From contig CM068548.1 of NCBI GenBank assembly GCA_035048495.1, forward strand, positions 6,499,464-6,563,463: DNA of 64,000 nt, written 5' to 3'. A program made the position numbers and the translations under genes. Positions 53,288 to 64,000 of this stretch are shown piece by piece (the first letter of the stretch is position 1; every line of letters starts with the position of its first letter). The notes beneath the pieces were generated by a model. The model saw only the letters and a list, made by a program, of their open reading frames with translations. It did not search any database and was not told the DNA's origin. This stretch comes from Euptelea pleiosperma. Taxonomy: Eukaryota; Streptophyta; Magnoliopsida; Ranunculales; Eupteleaceae.

Positions 53288-55410
53288 TGGATGGGCATGA
53301 GGGAGTTGATTCAATATTAGTAGAGAATCTATTTGTTGGGAGTGATGATATTGAGGAAGAGTAGCCTGTGATTACCCCATTAAAAAGGCATGTAACATTT
53401 ATATATTGGAAATAGAAAAGATAGGACTGCTTTCAAGTGAACTTGTAACTTTGGGTTCAAGTCCGACCTTTATACGGGGTTGTATTTATGTATTAGAGCT
53501 CACTTCATAGGATTATTACTTGAACAAAAAGCACAAGGGATAGCTTTATGTTCAAAAGTGAAGAAGGAAAAGAGGGGGTCAATGAAAGAAGAAGCTGAAG
53601 CTAAGAGAGTATTTGGAGGTAGTGGTATAGCATGTAATTAAAGTTCCTACATTAGTTATTCATGTTGTTCCTCCTAAAGTCAATTCTAGCACAAGTATGA
53701 TGGCATGTTACATGAATCCTATTGAAATGTTTAAAGTTAATTCTAGACAAGATGTTGATGGGATAATTGCAAGTTATTTTTATGCCAACAAGATACATTT
53801 CAATGTGGCAAGATCTCCTTTTTGGGTAGATATGGTGATGACTATTAATGAAGCATGCACCCAAAGGATATAAGCCACCATGTGCAGAGAGAATAAGAAC
53901 CGCACATCTTGACATGGAAAAGAATAAGATTGTTAAATTATTGATGCCTTCAAATGATGAATGACCTATATATGGGGTTTCAATTGTCTCGCATGGTTGG
54001 ATGAATATCAAGAATCAACCATAAATTAATGTAATGGTAGTGTCAAGAGGTAGGGCAATACTTATTTGTGGCATCGATTGTTTAGGATATGAGATATTGG
54101 GGGAATATAAAGCAAAAAGTTTGTTTTAAAGCCATTGAACATGTGGGCACATATAATGTTGTACAAATTTTAACTGATAATGCATCTGCATATAAGACTG
54201 TAAAGAAAATCATTGGGATGAGGCATCCTCATATCTTTTGGTTTGTTTGCATGGCTCATACTTTGAGCCTTTTGATGAAGGATATTGCAAAGTCAAAGGC
54301 CACAAGTTTAGATTTTGTTAATGATATTTATGAGAGGGCAAAGGGAATTGTAAAATATATAAAAAATCATAGTTCAACATTGTATATATTTTTTGAATTT
54401 TTGGCATTAGATGTTATTTAAGTTAAGACACGAGTTGGCATCATTTTATTGTATTAGATCACATCGTCCGAGTGAAGAATGCTCTAATTAGTATGGTTTT
54501 GAGTGAAGAATTGGAAAAGATAAAAAAATGTTCTTCTAGGACAAATATGGAACATGAAGAGGTTAAAAAAACTACTTTAGATGATGACTTTTGGAAGAAA
54601 GCAAAGATAATATTGGCACTTATAAAGCCAATTTGGATAATAATTCATTTTTGTGACTTAGATAAAGATATTATTAGGGAAGTTTGTCAAATGATGGAAG
54701 ACATGTTGGGATGCATTGAAGAAGCATTATCGCATAATGTTGAGATGTATCAAGTCATTTAAGGTCTTGTTAGATGAGAGAAGATGAATCTCCCTTTACA
54801 TTGTCTTGCATATGTGTTGACCCATTTTATTATGCAAAGTCTTGGTTGAAGAGTTTGGCTCAGGGGAAAGAAAAATGATAAAGCCTCATGCAGATCCCAA
54901 TGTTGATCAAATTTATTTAGATGCAGCAGATTGTATTATTAGTGATCCAAGCGAATAATACTTTGTGCGTCAACAACTTATTGATTTTGATAGTAACAAA
55001 TGTACATTTGATCATGCTCAATCAATTAATGATAGAGCAAAAATGTATGATATGTCATGATAGGATTTGTATGGTGTAATTGCTGCAAAACTTTATAGTT
55101 TGACAGTTAAAGTATTATCTCAAAGTGTTAATACCTCATGTGTAGAGAGAGCATGGATTACTTATGGATACATTCACAATGTTAAGAGGAATATGATGAA
55201 TGTTGATCATGCAGAATCTTTGGTCTATTGCCATTATAACCATTGCTTGTTGTTACAATATAGAGATACTTATGAAAGAACATACAAGAACTGTGATGTT
55301 TACGTTGATGATGATAATTCAAATCATAGTATTGAAGCTATCGAGGATAGAGAGTATAATCTTTTTATGATGAGTCCATTTCACATAATGTTGCACAGTC
55401 CTCATTAGTT
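53288..55410 (+). pseudogene. Decayed hAT transposase (DUF659 plus C-terminal dimerisation region)
   Basis: Reading frames on the plus strand give, in order: ASYFYANKIHFNVARSPFW followed after a frameshift near 53853 by APKGYKPPCAERIRTAHLD; VSIVSHGWMNIKNQ with a stop at 54023; then VQILTDNASAYKTVKK...HPHIFWFVCMAHTLSLLMKDI, the DUF659 block with its conserved TDNAS motif; and finally VLSQSVNTSCVERAWITYGY with NVKRNMMNVDHAESLVYCHYN, the hAT C-terminal region. Stops and frameshifts separate the parts, so the transposase is inactive. Upstream 53288-53640 is badly broken. Terminal inverted repeats were not found. Confidence 0.8.
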
Positions 55411-55941
55411 GCACCTAGCTTGCCTCCTTATGTCTTAACTTAGGGATCAACTACTTCAACTCGAGTGCGAAGGCGCCAGGAGATTACAAGTGGCAAAATG
55501 TCATGTATATGATGATTGTTTGGGTATTTAGATTCTAGATCAATATTTTTTTGCCTGCTATTTCTTTTGAACTCTTAGAACGCAAGACATTTTACTTATG
55601 TCATTTTTTGTGAGTTACTAGTCGAATGAGATAATTAAATTGACTTACTTTAACAATTCCTAAAAAGTAAAATAAATGAAAAAAGTAATAATTGAGAATT
55701 TAAAGAATTTTAGGGTCATTTTAGGAATATTTTTTTATCTTTTTAGTGGTAGAGGAGCATTTAATGAGCCACAGATGACATATGCCTTTTGACACTATAA
55801 GAGCAAAACACCCCTACCAAATGAATAAATGAAACAAGACAGAGACATTTTAGAAAGAGAAAGTTCTTTTGTTTTTGTTTTTGGAATTATAGTTGACATA
55901 TACACTAAATGACAAAAGCACCCCTCCTAAATGAATGGAAA
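55411..55941. other. Flank of the hAT relic, nothing recognised
   Basis: AT-rich stretch with no exon or terminal repeat that could be assigned to the transposase relic. Confidence 0.3.
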
Positions 55942-56697
55942 AATCTAGTATGCAAATGGCTGCATACTTTTAGAGCATACAAATAGGGTTGCATATTTTT
56001 AAAGGGAGCCCATATTTGCACACCCCATTTCCTATCTTGGTGGACTCCTCGTCAAGGCACACCCCAAAAAGAAAGATCTCTCTCTAAAACTTGGCTGACC
56101 GGTGACTGGCACTAACCACCCACAAAATGAGCCACATAGCACAGTTTTAGAGGACACTGAGCGTATAGATGTCTGGCCAATCTCTAGGTGGACCTACAAA
56201 CCAAAAATCAACTTGATTAGTGATTTCCAAGTGTTGGATTAGAGCCATTTTCATGGGTTGATTTAACTGTGGGAATTTGAGCATTATCGACCATTATTTT
56301 GTGTACAAGATCGATAGGTTTGAAATCACTGATCAGGCTGATTTTTGGTTTGTAGGTCCACCTAGGGATTAGCCAAACACCCATATGGTTAGTGCCCTCT
56401 AAAAATATGCCACATGGCTCATTTTGTGGGTGGTCAATGATGGTCACCGGTCAGCCAAGTTTTAGAGAGAGATCTCTCTTTTTGGGGTGTACCCCGACTA
56501 GGAGTCCACCGGGATAGGAAATGGGGTGTGCAAATATGAGCTCCCTTTTTAAACTAAACAAATGTGGCCAGAAGGCACCATGTAACAACCAAACCCTCAA
56601 CCTATCTCCTTATCCAGGGGTTTTAGTTGTTAAGTATCGCCTATGGCCATATTTGAATACTCTAAAGTATGCAACTGTTTGCATACTAGATTCTCTC
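55942..56697. mobile_element. Composite inverted-repeat element, about 755 bp
   Basis: Three layers of arms pair around one centre near 56290: AATCTAGTATGCAAATGG with CTGTTTGCATACTAGATT at the outside, GGAGCCCATATTTGCACACC with GTGTGCAAATATGAGCTCC further in, and the Mutator-type MITE core (GTGGACCTACAAACCAAAAATC with its complement) at the middle. The right arm carries about 80 extra bp (56570-56650, including CATGTAACAACCAAACCC) with no left-arm counterpart. Flanking CTAAATGAA and CTAAATAAC are similar, but a target duplication is not secure. Confidence 0.6.
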
Positions 56698-57780
<1,083 letters not shown>

Positions 57781-57789
57781 TTATTCACC

Positions 57790-58045
57790 ATTGCCACTTG
57801 GGCCCACTGACCGCATGGATGTTCAGTCCACCCCTTTCTGGATATACACACCAAAATTCACCCTGATTGTTAATCTATAGCTATTATATTTTAGTACTTT
57901 TAGGGCATTATTATGGTCATTGGATTCAACCATTCTTTTGAGTACTAAAACCAATGGCTAAAAGTCATCAAATGAGCTGATTTTTTTGTATGAATGCCCT
58001 ATAGCAGGGGCTAAACATCCATGCAGTCAATGGGCCCAGATGGCA
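57790..58045. mobile_element. MITE relic
   Basis: Arms GCCACTTGGGCCCACTGACCGCATGGATGTT and ACATCCATGCAGTCAATGGGCCCAGATGG pair about a centre near 57910, where TTTTAGTACTTTT and GAGTACTAAAAC also pair. The layout resembles 26785-27070. Confidence 0.5.
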
Positions 58046-58669
58046 GCGGTGAGTAATAAAAATCGTGCTTCCCAATGCCAAAAAGTGTCTGACCCTTTTT
58101 AATGTAAGTTACATGCAATATTCAAGGTCTGGCCTCTTCTTCGATTCAAGCGAGGGGTATAAAAGGAAAAAAACAGGGAAAAATCACGATTCGAGTAATA
58201 ATATAAAATCAGTTACGATTTGGACAACAGTTTACTGTTTAGTAATTTTTTGCCTAAAAGCCCGTAATACTTCATATAAAATGAATTTGCTTCTTAATGC
58301 ATTTATATGATTTTACTCCATTTTTGCTCTATGTTGGCACCAACAACAGTAGGAGGCTTGATTTGAGTTGTTCCCTATAAATTGGCAAAGGTTTGAGAAC
58401 CATGTATTTAGTATAAAGACTGTTGGGATTTCAATTCCTAAGCATAACTAATAAAAGATCTAGAACCCGCCATTATTCAAATCAAGACTTATATCAAATT
58501 ACCACGTACTTCGAAATCACTTCCAACCATTTGATTTGAGCACTCGATCAAGATCGAGTGGAGCAAAACGTCTTCACCACTATAACTCTTAATTAACGAT
58601 AGGGCTCTATGCATGGGGCGAGTGGTGGGACATCCCTCTTTTTTATTAAAGTCCATATATAAAATGATA
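58046..58669. other. Intergenic, nothing recognised
   Basis: No exon, RNA gene or repeat boundary identified. Confidence 0.3.
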
Positions 58670-59020
58670 TCTATATAACAAAACAGCTCGATTGTCTTAT
58701 CTCTCATCTTATCCTGCGTCATAAGATAAAGAGTGGTTGAGATAAAATCCATCCATCTAATATGGACGGTTAGATTTCAGCCACTCAAACACCCTCATTT
58801 ATTCGCTCACTCCCACTCATTTGAACCCCGCGTGCAACATATTTAAATTTTGAATTTTAGCACCTTTAATTTCTATTTTTTTCTGTTATTTCTCCATTTT
58901 TTTTTCATTTTTGCCCCTGTGCAGTAGTGCCCCCAGTTCCTTATACCGTTTGAGTGCCGAAGGCACCCAATTTTTGCAAACAGTTTTGTCAGAGTGCCGT
59001 GGGCACGGGCCATTTACTAG
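58670..59020 (+). mobile_element. Non-autonomous Helitron, 351 bp
   Basis: The left end is TCTATATAACAAAAC preceded by A. The right end is a short hairpin GTGCCGTGGGCAC, then GGGCCATTTACTAG followed by T. These fit the Helitron rules (5' TC, 3' hairpin plus CTRR, insertion between A and T). There are no coding or terminal inverted repeats. Confidence 0.7.
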
Positions 59021-59100
59021 TTCTAAATAAATAGCATGTGATAAAATAACAAAATTCATATAGCATGCACAACATAGTCAAGTCGATTGTCCCATACTCA

Positions 59101-59271
59101 TCTATATAACAAAACAAAGTGGTTGTCTCCCCACTTATACCCCCTCTTATAGGCTTCAACAAAGAAGGGTCAAGATCTTATCCCTCCGAATGGACGGTGG
59201 ATCTCAGCCACTCACACCCGATTTTGGCAAATGCTTTGTCGGGAGAGCTATGGGCACGGGCCACCCACTAG
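59101..59271 (+). mobile_element. Non-autonomous Helitron, 171 bp, second copy
   Basis: The left end TCTATATAACAAAAC is preceded by A; the right end is GGGCACGGGCCACCCACTAG followed by T. It shares both ends and the segment CTCAGCCACTCA with the Helitron 80 bp upstream, but is internally shorter and its hairpin is degraded. Confidence 0.65.
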
Positions 59272-60679
59272 TTCATGTACATAGGGCATGCTTCTAGGTT
59301 TCAGCCTGATAATTTGTATATGCGTTTTTGTTGTTCACAATGAGCAGAAATAACATCACACATATATCCATATTTTCGAGTCTAAAAATAGTCCATAATA
59401 TAACAAAATCAGGCCCAAATAGCCACATGTAATGTGGGCCCAATTATACATCAAACAAAAACATGGGGGCCCACCAACAGAAAGTTCAGCCTCTTTGGCT
59501 CCTACAAAACACCCCAAAAAATAATTAACCAACAGGACAAGTATAGCTAAGGGTGTACATTCGGCCTACCCGGCTTGACTCTACTCGAGTTTTCGGATTT
59601 TTTCCAGGTTTCATGCTTGGCTGAAACTCGAGGTCCCCTACCCGAGCTGAGCTTGAGGTTCAGAAATCATAGTGGGATTTGGGCTTGTGCTGGGCTTTGG
59701 GCTCGGCCAATTTGAGCAATTAAAACTTTTAAACAAACTAAAAAAATAGAAGGGGGAGGGGATTTTAAAAAATTGGGTTTAGGCCAAGCTCAGACTCGGG
59801 TATCGGACCTGAGTTCCGAGGTTCGGTCCAAGTTTGGGTTCGGTTTGTTCTTGAGGGGTCGGAACCTGGGCTTGGCCTGAAAATTAGCCCAGTACTCAGG
59901 TTCAGTCCAGATTTGCATGGACCGAACCCACAAGCCCATAACATAGGTTTGGCCTGTGCATAGACTAAACCCCAACTGCCCACATATACTTAGGTTCAGT
60001 CTATGCATGGATCAAGCCCTTCAAGTGTTTTTCAACGGGTTGGATTTGGCCGTACAGACCAAACCCAAACCAAATTTGATTGGTTAAGGTTCGATCCCAT
60101 ATGGACAGAACCTGAACTCTTGATCAAACCTTCCCCTTTTAAACCTTGATCTATTTGATCAAGCACACAATCAAATTGATTTTCACGGTGATCGTGTGGG
60201 GCGATCCAAAATAAAATTTATGACCATAAATTTTAATAAAATTTTTGAACCGAATCTAATAGATATAAACCATTTGTACAAAATTGATTCAAAATCCATA
60301 TACTAAATTTTGTTTATAACATCTTTCAGTTAAAAAATCACACATCTGATGATACCAAATCCAGCTGATACGCAAATCAACGGCCAAAATTTGGCACTTA
60401 GCACTTCTAATCACCAACAGAACAAAACCAAAACCAAGAACAAAGAGAGGAAAAAAGGGGAAGTATAAGAGAATTATAAGGAGCAACATATAGCAAAACA
60501 GATTCACCCCCTAAAATTTACTCATTGAAAATAAAATTCGGATGTATGTTTATAATTTTTGGAGGAACGATGATACATTTGCCATTATTGAGGGGTTGAA
60601 AGCCACAAAACTAACATCTAGAGAGAGCATAGATTGTACCATTGACAGGTACAGTTTTGAGTGGCAAAACCACTCTACC
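59272..60679. other. Intergenic and NUP35 3' flank, with a repeat-like block
   Basis: From about 59548 (AAGGGTGTACATTCGGCC) to about 60060 the sequence is rich in CCCGA/TCGGG and GTTCGGTCC words, resembling the inner part of hAT MITEs with GGGTG(T/C)AC ends. A matching right end was not found. The remainder up to NUP35 shows nothing. Confidence 0.3.
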
Positions 60680-63600
60680 TCAGATGCCAAACATCAAATC
60701 CATGACTTTGGAAACAACGGATTTTGCAGGCGAAGCAATGGCACCGACTGAACGTTGAGAACTATTACGGTTGCTTTGAAGATAATTGGGGTTGGGGCGA
60801 GGAGACGCTCTCGATGGGATCAACTCTGTGCTTTTACCGGATGGTGGAGGGGGCAAAATCATAAAGCCCTGATTGTTGAGCTTTTCATTTAGAGCCTGGT
60901 GTTGGATTGGATCCAAAGGTTTTACACCGACAATCAAAACTCCGTTGATTTGCATCCCGTTCTTGCTGAGAGCTTTCTGAGCATCATACCGATTCTGCAT
61001 GAAGGAAGAGCTAAACTAATCAATAATGACAAAACTAGTCACCAAGTAGTTATAAACCACATACTGCAACTGTAACCTAGATTTAGGTTATATCCTAGAC
61101 TCACACCATTCAACACGTGAGCCTCACAATCCCAAAATTAATCCAATCAGATGATTCTGACCATCCAATAAATAGACCCTTTTCTTCGCCATTGGTTTTG
61201 TTAGATCAGTTAAAGTTATACAGAAGACTAGATGATTAGAATTTCTGGTTATGCTGATATAAAAAGGTTCAAAACTTCAAATAAATGGGGAAGAGCTCAA
61301 CTTCTCTTTCGAATATTCTTATAGATCATTGATGAATTTCCTTCACTTTTATTTCTTTTTCCTTATATCCTTTTCCAAAAACCTTTCTAGCATGACAACT
61401 GACATACATTGTCATTGCCCAAATCAGAAAACACAGAACGCCAAAAAAAAACCACTGGCCTCAACCAATGATGATGTCAAAAGCCCAATTGGTAAAGATT
61501 AGATAAAGGATAACACACAGAAAGCATAATAAATAGAAAAAAAAAAAGTAAAATAGAGCATAAGCATGTCAAATTCAAAATCAAGGAGAAGAAGAACAAC
61601 CTGGTATAGAATATGAATCCAGTTAGCATCTCTTGGACCTGGGACATGTTTCAATACCACACCGCATTTTTCAAACTCCCGTAACACTAAATTGGTATCC
61701 CCTGGGGAAAATCTGGAAAAGTGAAAATTAAAAGTTTAGAAATACAAATTAAATGTGTGAAAAAGAAAATGTTACTTCTAGAGAACAGAGTGAATCAAGG
61801 AAGTGCTATTAACACAACGCCAATAAAAGTGACTATCATTTGTCCAACTTATGTTTTGACACAAGAATATGGCAGTTTAAAATTTTGACACAATTCTTTG
61901 ATTTTAGATTGACGTAGTTGAAAACTTTTCTAATTGGCAATCAGCATCTTCTTATCATCTCATTTTGGATAGCAGGAATGTGTTCAACGATAGCAAAGAC
62001 CATAGTTGAAAAGGAAACTTTCAGAAGAAAAAACTTCTTAAATAGGTTATCCATAATTGGCAATCTGGCCAGTATTTTCAATGCTGGAGTATGGATTTTC
62101 CAATAAGTATATCCCCAGTAGGAACAGCAGAGGCAGAACTGATGACAGAAAATCTGTGTCTTCATATCTGCGAGGACTCCAAGTGGGATTTCAAGAAGAA
62201 TGGGTACAGAAACCCTCAATCTGAAATTGCCAAATGTACAATATTACTTCTGCCATTGAGGGCATGGTCAAACAGGGTTAGTTCCTTCTTGAAAATGATC
62301 CAAATAAAGGCCCTGCTTGGTATCCTGACTGGAGTTTGCAGGAAAACGTTTGTAAGCAAATATTTGATAATCATAATCAAATGTTTGCAATGACAAACAT
62401 TTGTTGGGAAAATATCCATATGGTTGTGAAGGGGAGAGCTGCTGGGGGAGACCAAGGGGATTGAGAGTTATTTGCCTATTGTTTGCAGTCACTTTTTGGC
62501 TGCAAACATTAGACCACTCTCTGGCAAAAATGATTGGTTTCAATGCAAATATTTGTTGGATGTTGACCACCAAGCACACGCAACTGTCACAAACGTTTGC
62601 GCGCAAACATTTGTAGTGCTACCAAGCAAGGCCAAAGAAGCAATTAACCATGGTTCAGCTAATGAAAAGTGAAGTGGTGCAACGTGTTGCCATATAATGA
62701 TTTTAAAGCTCAGGGTCTATAGACCATTTACAGTAGGACTGCGAAATTCCCTAACATGAGAATTCTGAACAAAAATATTATGAGATATTATATTTTATGC
62801 TAAAACCAAGGTGTGACAACTAAGAAGAGGACCAATGATCTAGACGAGAAATGGATAGAAGCAACTTGGCGTTCTTTTGGATTAGAAATGGGAGATGAAG
62901 CTCAACAGCTAATTGTACAATTTAGAAAGCAACAGCGACGTGAGACAGAAATACAGTACGATGGTTCATTTGGATAAGAGCTTCAAATGATGATTCTTTT
63001 CCTCTTATGTGTAGAGCATTTTCTGCTTATGAGTTGAATGATGCTGTCTATGTTCAGCGTTTCTCAACATCATTTGACTGATTTCAACGTTATGCAAGCA
63101 CCAATAATTGCTATCAGGACTAAAACTTGAAAGACAAAAATTCATAAATTTAAATGAACAATTTGAAGTTTAGAATGTAACTTACCAGAAACCAAATTTC
63201 TTGACCAAATCCATGCACAACAATCTGAACCAAATACATAAATGCAACAAAGGAAATTGAAGTTGAACCATACCCATAAACAGTAACCCACTCTTCCTCG
63301 TCCAGGTTACCCTCAGGTAAGCTATTCCTCTGCAATTCTGGCCTTGCAACTTCCCTCGGTGGTGGAAGTGTAATTAAAGCACCCGGTTGAACCACGCCCT
63401 CAACAGGTGATCCCTTTCCCCTCTCATCGTTATCACTACCACTCTTTACTGGGGACCACCAGTTTGAACTTGCAGGGCTCTGTTGCACTTGCTGTCCTCC
63501 CATGATAGCGTAAGAAGTACTCGCTTCATATTTGCTTTTCAAAGGAGTGAGAGAATCCCGACGAGCAGAATCTCGGAGAGGGGTTCTAATCTCCGATTTG

Positions 63601-63848
63601 TTTTCTGGAGAAATTGGATAATCTGGGATGCCAGATTCCGGAGAAAAATCTGCTCGGTCTTCCAAGGTGAAAACCGGGGGAGGCGGAGGATCAGTACCCC
63701 CAAAATTCTCTCTCCATAGAGCGGAAACCGCAGCTGCCTGACCTGGGCTAGCGAATTTCCCTCTTTGGGCAGAAATCGGTGACGCCAGATCATGAAAGAA
63801 GAGGGATTTTCCTCCAGTTTTGGAAGTTCTCTGTAATGTGGTGCTCAT
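60680..63848 (-). CDS. NUP35: Nuclear pore complex protein NUP35 (Nup53 family)
   Basis: Three exons, 63848-63274, 61712-61601 and 60994-60680, join in phase to give 333 aa, about the size of plant NUP35. The N-terminal half is low-complexity and proline/serine-rich (MSTTLQRTSKTGG, FGGTDPPPPPVFTLEDRADF, SNWWSPVKS). The RRM-like MPPN domain starts near residue 185 with EEEWVTVYGFSPGDTNLVL, continues through REFEKCGVVLKHV and NWIHILYQNRYDAQKAL, and ends with GMQINGVLIVGVKPLD. The C-terminus (KSVVSKVMDLMFGI) matches the amphipathic membrane-binding helix of this family. NUP35 sits in the inner ring of the pore, linking the NUP155 and NUP93/NUP205 layers and contacting the membrane. Intron 1 (1.56 kb) contains a MITE. 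Confidence 0.93.
62309..62633. mobile_element. MITE in NUP35 intron 1
   Basis: Ends GGCCCTGCTTGGTA and TACCAAGCAAGGCC pair with one mismatch. Subterminal arms repeat (G)CAAACATTTG and AAACGTTTG words in both orientations. The flanks AAATAAA and AAAGAAG give no secure duplication. It is far from the splice sites. Confidence 0.65.
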
Positions 63849-64000
63849 TTTCTGAGAAATTTTTAATTGGAGCAGAGGTGTCTACAGATAAACACAAACA
63901 AATGAAGAGAGAAGAACTTAGCAGGGAAATCCAAACACAGTGATTGTTCGAAGCGGCAAGATATTGAAGATTTTTCAAACTCGATAATTGTTAGGCTTTT
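63849..64000 (-). promoter_or_regulatory. NUP35 5' flank and probable leader
   Basis: Sequence immediately upstream of the start codon on the minus strand. No TATA-like box or conserved element stands out in the 150 bp available. Confidence 0.3.

Noticed and set aside
58489..58752. 87-codon minus-strand frame
   Set aside because: It crosses the left end of the 58670 Helitron and shows no recognisable protein features.

Overview
This is a nuclear segment of a flowering-plant genome. It is AT-rich, gene-poor and dense in transposable-element remnants, with GT-AG introns, (CT)n/(GA)n microsatellites, LTR retrotransposon pieces, a hAT transposase relic, Helitron-like ends and many MITEs. Plant-specific content (a CASP-like membrane protein and Copia and hAT elements of plant type) fixes the kingdom. 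The species cannot be named from the sequence; a woody dicot or magnoliid is plausible.

Four protein-coding genes can be rebuilt with consistent splice phases, all on the minus strand: an RCC1-repeat protein with a C-terminal coiled coil (24380 to 20726, 5 exons, 599 aa); a CASP-like four-helix membrane protein (32949 to 28973, 3 exons, 211 aa); the protein phosphatase 1 regulator SDS22/PPP1R7 (47363 to 42371, 6 exons, 337 aa); and nucleoporin NUP35 (63848 to 60680, 3 exons, 333 aa). They belong to unrelated processes and form no pathway or cluster. A weak two-exon hypothetical gene lies on the plus strand at 49660-50143.

Layout. 1-20 kb has no intact gene: LTR fragments, a run of about ten hairpins (3685-4878) upstream of a TATA-like box, a Sirevirus-like LTR pair with most of its interior lost (8.8-11.2 kb), Mutator-type MITEs, a B3-like pseudogene beside a GGGCCCGTTTGG element, and a long-armed inverted-repeat element with a perfect 9-bp target duplication (19008-19895). 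20-33 kb carries the RCC1 and CASP-like genes, separated by nested MITEs and an AT-rich element. 33-42 kb holds several inverted-repeat elements, one nested with perfect duplications at both levels, and a defective Copia element with TSD ATTTT. 42-50 kb holds PPP1R7, a hAT MITE and the hypothetical gene. 50-60 kb contains tandem repeats, a decayed hAT transposase, a composite palindrome, a long (CT)n tract and two adjacent short Helitrons. NUP35 closes the window.

No coherent novel multi-gene system is visible. The notable features are structural: the hairpin array, MITE families with readable target duplications and recurrent nesting, two inverted-repeat elements built around microsatellites, paired Helitrons, and TE insertions in the upstream regions of three of the four genes. 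All splice models come from reading the sequence only; no transcript or database evidence was available.
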